From assembly GCA_027077185.1 (NCBI GenBank), contig JALTGJ010000210.1, positions 1 to 10,791 of the forward strand: a stretch of 10,791 bases of DNA, given 5' to 3'. How positions within the stretch are numbered: the stretch's first letter is position 1; every line of letters begins with the position of its first letter. The stretch is from Spirochaetales bacterium. GTDB lineage: Bacteria > Spirochaetota > Spirochaetia > B11-G9. The notes under the pieces were generated by a model, which was given only the letters and a program-made list of their open reading frames with translations, made no database searches and was not told where the DNA came from. Positions 7,069-10,791 of this stretch are shown in pieces. The position numbers and the translations under genes were made by a program.

Positions 7069-7941
7069 ATGAAGTATAAATGGTATGTACCTTATCTGTT
7101 TATTTTACTTGCTATGATAGGATTATTTGTTTTTCGTCTGGGCCCCTTATTTTTTGCAGGGGGAATGTCCTTTACTGACTGGAGCATGTTTGGCAGCCCC
7201 GGGTTTGTGGGTCTGGAAAACTATACCGAATTTTTAACCGATTCTACCTTCTGGAAAATTGTGGGGCATACGCTTCTTTTCAGCCTGATATTTGTTCCCT
7301 CAATTGCCTTCGGCTCTTTAATTCTTGCTGTCCTTTTAAACCAGGGTGTTAAGGGAACCACAGCTTTTCGTGCAATGTATTTTGCCCCTGTAATAACATC
7401 TACAGTTGCTGTTGGTATAGTTTGGCGGTGGATTTTTGGTGCGGATGTAGGAATGCTCAATTTTCTTCTCAGGACTATTGGCGTCGATTCACCACCATCC
7501 TGGTTATCGGACAGGCAGTTGTCTTTAATTGTTGTAGCTTTTGTCTTTGCCTGGAAGCGGCTTGGATATTATATGGTAATATATCTTGCAGGCTTGCAGG
7601 ATATACCAAAAACACTGTATGAGGCGGCAAGAATAGATGGTGCTGGCACTTTCGCTATTTTTAAGAAAATAACTGTCCCATTAATAACTCCCACAATGTT
7701 TTTTATAACAATAATGGCACTGGTAGATTCGTTTAAGAACTTTGACATAATTTATACAATGACCAGAGGCGGCCCAGGAAGGGCATCTACAACAATGGCG
7801 TATTATATATATCAGCATGCCTTTGAGTTGTTCCAAATGGGAGCTGCATCGAGTATTTCCATGATGCTGCTTGTATTAGTGGGGGGAATTGCTGTGCTCA
7901 ATTTTTATTACAAATCCCGTTGGGTTGAAACACAGGGATAG
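7069..7941 (+). CDS. Sugar ABC importer permease, MalF/UgpA type
   Basis: This 290-residue inner-membrane protein is one half of the importer channel (BPD_transp_1 family). It has about six hydrophobic segments, with the first at 6-30 and the second at 65-90. The cytoplasmic coupling loop is at 184-208: YEAARIDGAG followed by FAIFKKITVPLITP, the EAA motif that docks on the ATPase. The late segment FDIIYTMTRGGPGRASTTM (225-243) is typical of sugar permeases of this type. It lacks the long N-terminal extension of enterobacterial MalF. AAGGA lies 7 nt before the ATG. The gene follows the binding-protein gene after a gap with a strong hairpin and precedes the second permease by 8 nt. No ATPase gene is linked, so a shared MsmX/UgpC-like ATPase encoded elsewhere is expected. 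Confidence 0.94.
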   Translation: MKYKWYVPYLFILLAMIGLFVFRLGPLFFAGGMSFTDWSMFGSPGFVGLENYTEFLTDSTFWKIVGHTLLFSLIFVPSIAFGSLILAVLLNQGVKGTTAFRAMYFAPVITSTVAVGIVWRWIFGADVGMLNFLLRTIGVDSPPSWLSDRQLSLIVVAFVFAWKRLGYYMVIYLAGLQDIPKTLYEAARIDGAGTFAIFKKITVPLITPTMFFITIMALVDSFKNFDIIYTMTRGGPGRASTTMAYYIYQHAFELFQMGAASSISMMLLVLVGGIAVLNFYYKSRWVETQG

Positions 7942-7949
7942 GAGAAAAT

Positions 7950-8771
7950 ATGAAAAACTACGGAAAAATTATTTTATACATAGTTTTAATCTTTATTGCA
8001 ATTATTAATATTTTCCCCTTTTACTGGATGATAAATGTTTCATTGCAGCCACTTGAAGCTGTATATGCAGATCCACCGGAATTTATTGCCCATCATCCCA
8101 CTCTGGATAATTATAAAGAGGTATTTACTAAGTATAATTTCTTGCGGTTTACGGCAAATAGTCTTTTTATTTCACTTGTCGCAGCTTTGGGGCAGCTTTT
8201 TACCTGCAGTCTCGCGGGGTTTGCTTTTGCAAGAATGAAATTCCCAGGGAAGGAGATCCTATTTGGTTTAATAATTGCAACGATAATGGTTCCCATTGAA
8301 GTTGTAATAATCCCTGAGTTTCTCCTTATGGCAAAGCTCGGGTGGATTAATACCTATCTGCCTATGATTGTTCCTTCATTCTTAATTGGAACTACAGGTG
8401 TTTTTTTAATGCGAAGTTTTTATGAAAATGTACCAAAGGAACTTGAAGAAGCTGCGGTTGTAGACGGGGCAAAACCTTTTGCAATATATTGGAGAATTTT
8501 CCTTCCAGTATCCAATGCTTCTTTATCAGCTCTTTTTATTATTTCATTTTTAATAAACTGGAATGCTTTTTTAAGACCTCTAATTTATTTAAATTCAAAA
8601 GAACTTTATACTCTCACTTTAGGACTTATAAGTTTTGTAGGAGAGTTTTCTGCACTTTGGAATTTCCTCCTTGCAGGTGCTGTTATTTCTGTAGTACCAA
8701 TTTTTACAGTATATCTGTTAATGCAGAAGCAGTTTATTGAGGGAATAACATCAACTGGAGTTAAGGGCTAA
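7950..8771 (+). CDS. Sugar ABC importer permease, MalG/UgpE type
   Basis: This 273-residue inner-membrane protein is the second half of the importer channel. The N-terminus (FPFYWMINVSLQPLEAVYADPP, 22-43) is the family's first helix and its following loop. The coupling loop is EEAAVVDGA (166-174) with IYWRIFLPV (179-187). The C-terminus ends QKQFIEGITSTGVKG, very typical of MalG-like proteins. Six membrane segments are predicted by eye. The start ATG has AGGAG five nt upstream, overlapping the TAG stop of the partner permease, so the two are translationally linked and made at similar levels. It is the last gene of the operon; a hairpin follows 10 nt after its TAA. Confidence 0.94.
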   Translation: MKNYGKIILYIVLIFIAIINIFPFYWMINVSLQPLEAVYADPPEFIAHHPTLDNYKEVFTKYNFLRFTANSLFISLVAALGQLFTCSLAGFAFARMKFPGKEILFGLIIATIMVPIEVVIIPEFLLMAKLGWINTYLPMIVPSFLIGTTGVFLMRSFYENVPKELEEAAVVDGAKPFAIYWRIFLPVSNASLSALFIISFLINWNAFLRPLIYLNSKELYTLTLGLISFVGEFSALWNFLLAGAVISVVPIFTVYLLMQKQFIEGITSTGVKG

Positions 8772-8781
8772 AAATTATTAT

Positions 8782-8807
8782 AGATTGGGGCTATAGTGTC
8801 CCAATCT
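8782..8807. terminator. Terminator-like hairpin after the importer operon
   Basis: AGATTGGG (8782-8789) pairs with CCCAATCT (8800-8807) around a 10-nt loop, starting 10 nt after the last permease stop. Read on the plus strand no T-run follows. Read on the minus strand a T-rich stretch follows about 5-15 nt later, so it may also stop transcription coming from the DUF4160/DUF2442 pair. A bidirectional end structure is likely; efficiency cannot be judged. Confidence 0.5.
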
Positions 8808-8846
8808 GAAAATTAAGTTAACTCTGAACTATTTATTAGTAATGTT

Positions 8847-8912
8847 CCTGCATTTTGAACCACTTAGAATACCTGTTCAGGGTAATCGGCTAGTGATTGG
8901 AAGGCGGCTTTC
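8847..8912. other. GC-richer intergenic patch of unknown origin
   Basis: This stretch is roughly 46% G+C by hand count, against clearly more AT-rich DNA on both sides. It is not part of a credible gene: the forward frame through it only continues as the antisense of the DUF2442 gene. It holds two loosely similar 22-25-nt units beginning CCTG (at 8849 and 8874). This could be a remnant of a mobile element end, but no target duplication or transposase is present. Confidence 0.2.
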
Positions 8913-8915
8913 CTA

Positions 8916-9242
8916 TTATTTTATATTATACGGAGTTGAGTCCATATATACAGAATCTGAACATAAATCAATTCTGTTATTCCAGATTTTATCTGAGTCT
9001 ATATTAATATCTCTATCCCAGGCTATATTTCCAAATTCATCAAGAAATACATTATTAAATTTTGATTTATCTTTTAAAACTTCAAATACTCCTGTTAATT
9101 TTTCTGACATGTCATAAGTTCTTATTTCTTTATTATCAAAAGTAATCGTTAAAGAGTAGTTATCATTTGGTGTAACTTTTATTATATTTTTTCTTCCTGA
9201 GTCTAAATATTTTTTTACCATTGAAGGTATTTTTGTATTCAT
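8916..9242 (-). CDS. DUF2442 family small protein
   Basis: This is a 108-residue soluble protein of the DUF2442 family, whose function is not established. Family features are IIKVTPNDNYSLTITFDNKE (20-39), RTYDMS (41-46), FEVLKDKSKFNNVFLDEFG (54-72) and NIAWD (73-77). It has extra residues at the N-terminus (KYLDSGRKN) and a tail of about 25 residues past the core. I took the ATG at 9240-9242, with GGAG 8 nt upstream. A TTG directly before it, with 5-nt spacing, is possible and would add one residue. It lies 12 nt after the DUF4160 gene, whose TAA touches this gene's AAGGAG, so the two are co-transcribed and probably act together. DUF4160/DUF2442 neighbours are common in bacterial genomes, often in accessory DNA, and have been suspected of being toxin-antitoxin-like, but that is unproven. 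Confidence 0.82.
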   Translation of the reverse strand: MNTKIPSMVKKYLDSGRKNIIKVTPNDNYSLTITFDNKEIRTYDMSEKLTGVFEVLKDKSKFNNVFLDEFGNIAWDRDINIDSDKIWNNRIDLCSDSVYMDSTPYNIK

Positions 9243-9254
9243 CAATAATTCTCC

Positions 9255-9515
9255 TTATTTTAAGGGGGCTATTGGAAAAAGTTCCTGTTTATGCTGAGCA
9301 AGATACCATTCCTCGTTAAGTTCTTCCTGGTGAAGTGCTGTCCATCCTAAAAGCATTTTTAATTGTTTATTAGGGATAGAACCTGTTAGAAGTTCAATAC
9401 TTTCTATAGTTATTGCACATTCGTATTCTCCATATTGAGCATGAAAATGTGGTGGAAGATGTTCTGAGTAATTAATATATATTCTAATACCTCTAAATCT
9501 ACATATAATGGGCAT
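9255..9515 (-). CDS. DUF4160 family small protein
   Basis: This 86-residue protein is a clear DUF4160 member: it begins MPIICRFRGIRIYI and carries the hallmark EHLPPHFHAQYGEYE (18-32). GSIPNKQLKMLLGWTALHQEEL follows, then W69 near the C-terminus (NEEWYLAQHKQEL). The clustered histidines (19, 23, 25) and acidic residues could bind a metal, but no activity has been established for the family to my knowledge. The ATG has GGAG 8 nt upstream. It is the first gene of a two-gene operon with DUF2442. The pair sits between a sugar operon and azlCD, on the strand opposite to both, and has no visible link with either. Confidence 0.85.
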   Translation of the reverse strand: MPIICRFRGIRIYINYSEHLPPHFHAQYGEYECAITIESIELLTGSIPNKQLKMLLGWTALHQEELNEEWYLAQHKQELFPIAPLK

Positions 9516-9550
9516 TAATAAATCTCCATTGCTGAAAGTAATTTAAATAT

Positions 9551-9580
9551 ATCATAATATCTGCAATTTGTCTGTATTAA
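9551..9580 (-). promoter_or_regulatory. Possible promoter of the DUF4160/DUF2442 operon
   Basis: On the minus strand TTAATA (9575-9580) and TATGAT (9551-9556) are 18 bp apart, upstream of the ATG at 9513-9515. The predicted start of transcription is about 9544, giving a leader near 30 nt that includes the GGAG. The match is moderate and the region is AT-rich. It is back to back with the azlC promoter. Confidence 0.35.
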
Positions 9581-9598
9581 CTATTGCTCATTATGATT

Positions 9599-9638
9599 AT
9601 TGCACATCCTTAAATCACCTGATATAAGTATGTGCAAT
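9599..9638. repeat. 9-bp inverted repeat over the azlC promoter and start codon
   Basis: ATTGCACAT (9599-9607) and ATGTGCAAT (9630-9638) are perfect reverse complements, centred 31 bp apart (about three helical turns). The left arm covers the putative -35; the right arm covers the predicted transcription start and the first two bases of the azlC ATG. A near copy in direct orientation, ATTGCTCAT, lies at 9583-9591. Phased copies placed this way are typical of a repressor operator. An Lrp-like regulator is a reasonable guess because AzlB regulates azlCD in Bacillus, but no regulator gene is present here. Confidence 0.6.
9600..9628 (+). promoter_or_regulatory. Probable azlCD promoter giving a leaderless mRNA
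   Basis: TTGCAC (9600-9605), a 17-bp spacer and TATAAG (9623-9628) preceded by TGA (extended -10, TGN) form a plausible sigma-70 promoter. Counting seven bases on from the -10 puts +1 at about 9635, with the azlC ATG at 9637. No Shine-Dalgarno sequence precedes that ATG, which fits a leaderless or nearly leaderless transcript. Confidence 0.5.
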
Positions 9639-10371
9639 GGGTACATATAAAAAGAATATAAATTCTATTGATAGCAACCCCCATCTGATAATAGCCGGTC
9701 TTAAGGATTCTGTCCCTATTATGCTGGGATATTTCTCCGTTGCTATGGCCTTTGGCCTGCTGGTAAAAAGTGCCGGTCTGTACCTGAAGGATGGGGTTCT
9801 TTTTTCCACAGTTGTATTTGCAGGTGCCAGTCAGTTTATGGCTCTTAATATGCTCATAGGTGGTATAAGCCCTCTTAGTATTGTAGCCTCAACATTCCTT
9901 GTAAACTTTCGCCATTTTGTAATGAGTGCTTCTCTGGGCAGCAGATTATATAAACCAAAAAAATGGCAAATACCACTTATTGCCTTCGGTGTAACCGATG
10001 AAACTTTTTCTGTTGTAATGACAAAAAAAGGGAATATACCAGCTTTATATGTTTTGACAGTCAGTTTTTTTTCTTATATATCATGGGCTGCAGGTACGGC
10101 TTCAGGATATCTTTTAGGATCTGTTATACCGGATACTCTGGGAGACAGTCTGGGAATGGGGCTTTATGTACTGTTTATGGCGTTATTGGTTCCTGAGATA
10201 AAAAAACATTCAAAGGTATTATGGGTTGCTTTAAGTTCAGGTTTGTTAAATGTTATTCTTGGCTACATCCCTCATGTCGGTCGAAGCTGGTCTCTTGTTC
10301 TTGCTGTTATATTTTCTTCTATAATTTTTACTTTCCTGACACCAAAAAAACAGGAGAGTTCTGATGACTAA
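9637..10371 (+). CDS. azlC: AzlC family branched-chain amino acid export protein, large subunit
   Basis: This 244-residue inner-membrane protein belongs to the AzlC family. With AzlD it forms an exporter for branched-chain amino acids or analogues (azaleucine resistance in Bacillus; YgaZ/YgaH export valine in E. coli). Family marks are GLKDSVPIMLGYFSVAMAFG (21-40), VFAGASQFMALNML (60-73), VNFRHFVMSASLGSRL (89-104) and GVTDETFSV (118-126). The N-terminus matches the usual family start, and an in-frame TAA at 9625-9627 rules out anything longer. The next ATG, at codon 29, would cut into the conserved region. No ribosome binding site precedes the chosen ATG, which appears to lie at the mRNA 5' end. 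It overlaps azlD by 8 nt. The true substrate here is not known from sequence. Confidence 0.92.
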   Translation: MGTYKKNINSIDSNPHLIIAGLKDSVPIMLGYFSVAMAFGLLVKSAGLYLKDGVLFSTVVFAGASQFMALNMLIGGISPLSIVASTFLVNFRHFVMSASLGSRLYKPKKWQIPLIAFGVTDETFSVVMTKKGNIPALYVLTVSFFSYISWAAGTASGYLLGSVIPDTLGDSLGMGLYVLFMALLVPEIKKHSKVLWVALSSGLLNVILGYIPHVGRSWSLVLAVIFSSIIFTFLTPKKQESSDD

Positions 10372-10672
10372 TATACCAATGCTTGTTCTTCTAATGGCGG
10401 CAGTGACATTTATTCCCAGGCTGCTGCCTCTGCTTGTTTTGAAGGCCGATAAACTGCCCGGAAAATTTAAACAGTTTTTGTCATACATCCCTTATGCCGT
10501 TCTGGGTGCATTGATTATTCCTGCAGGATTTTCCGGAATACAGGGCAGTCACTGTATTTCTGCCCTTGTCCTTTCGGTTGCAGCATTTATTTCATGGTAT
10601 AGGAAAAATGTTGTATTAACCTTTGTAGTCTCAGTACTTACCGCCTGGGGACTTCAGTTTATAAGATTTTAA
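10364..10672 (+). CDS. azlD: AzlD family branched-chain amino acid export protein, small subunit
   Basis: This 102-residue membrane protein is the small partner of AzlC (AzlD/YgaH type). It has about four hydrophobic segments: 5-27, 40-58, 65-76 and 82-99. The signature FIPRLLPLLVL (16-26) and FLSYIPYAVLGALIIP (38-53) are typical of the family. The ATG has AGGAG with a spacing of about 7 nt and overlaps the end of azlC by 8 nt, which implies coupled translation and equal amounts of both subunits. Unlike azlC, it has a normal ribosome binding site. The TAA at 10670-10672 is followed by AT-rich noncoding DNA; no clear intrinsic terminator was seen. Confidence 0.9.
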   Translation: MTNIPMLVLLMAAVTFIPRLLPLLVLKADKLPGKFKQFLSYIPYAVLGALIIPAGFSGIQGSHCISALVLSVAAFISWYRKNVVLTFVVSVLTAWGLQFIRF

Positions 10673-10791
10673 ATAAAAAAATTAAACGGAACTTTTACGG
10701 CACCTGTTTTACTCTATCCACAACCTTATCGACAGATGCCTAACCTCTAATCCTGTGCAAACCCCTGTTGACATTTTACGGGATCAATAAA
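10673..10791 (+). promoter_or_regulatory. Noncoding edge with a TTGACA -35 box, promoter cut by window end
   Basis: No gene is visible in these 119 nt. A perfect TTGACA is at 10768-10773; its -10 would fall at about 10791 and beyond, so a following transcription unit cannot be confirmed. TTTTACGG occurs twice (10693-10700 and 10774-10781). Two 9-mers each differ by one base from the DnaA box TTATCCACA: 10714-10722 (CTATCCACA) and 10726-10734 (TTATCGACA), in the same orientation and 12 bp apart. Confidence 0.3.

Noticed and set aside
8842..9117. Forward open frame over the DUF2442 region
   Set aside because: It is mostly antisense to a gene with clear family motifs and has no ribosome binding site.
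1..10791. CRISPR array, tRNA, rRNA or complete insertion sequence
   Set aside because: No regularly spaced repeats, no cloverleaf-like segments, no transposase genes and no terminal inverted repeats with duplications were seen.

Overview
The window looks like chromosomal DNA of a low-GC spirochaete (Spirochaetota, free-living Spirochaeta/Oceanispirochaeta type). The best clues are the two sugar-binding proteins, whose export signals end in an Ala-Gly-Gly-(Lys/Arg)-Glu junction without the usual lipobox cysteine, the YesM/YesN-type two-component pair, and an ABC importer without its own ATPase. This placement is an inference; no rRNA or tRNA is present.

Layout. 2-199: C-terminal end of an unidentified gene. 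200-372: spacer with a nested inverted repeat and a possible promoter. 373-1677 (+): orphan solute-binding protein. 1674-5398 (-): a tightly overlapping operon, transcribed nagA (N-acetylglucosamine-6-phosphate deacetylase), then a YesM-type histidine kinase, then a YesN-type response regulator. Its 3' end overlaps the stop of the orphan binding protein by 4 nt. 5399-5664: divergent control region with a promoter, a 10-bp-phased ATTGAC repeat and a perfect 7-bp hairpin just before the next ribosome binding site. 5665-8771 (+): binding protein, then two MalF/MalG-like permeases, with an 11-bp hairpin between binding protein and permeases. 8782-8807: terminator-like hairpin. 8916-9515 (-): DUF4160 + DUF2442 gene pair. 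9637-10672 (+): azlC-azlD, a branched-chain amino acid exporter. 10673-10791: noncoding edge.

Working model. The sugar part forms a sense-import-catabolise module. The kinase probably senses an extracellular sugar, alone or with a binding protein. The AraC-type regulator then probably activates the divergent importer operon. The importer brings in a GlcNAc-containing mono- or oligosaccharide, whose GlcNAc-6-phosphate is deacetylated by NagA. The ATPase, sugar kinase and NagB must be elsewhere.

No clearly new multi-gene system was found. The observations I rate highest are: (1) azlC seems to be leaderless, with promoter elements that put +1 at or next to its ATG and a 9-bp inverted repeat whose arms cover the -35 and the start; (2) the orphan binding protein packed against a sensor pair, a possible three-component system; (3) the strong non-terminator hairpin between binding protein and permease genes; (4) the uncharacterised DUF4160/DUF2442 pair.
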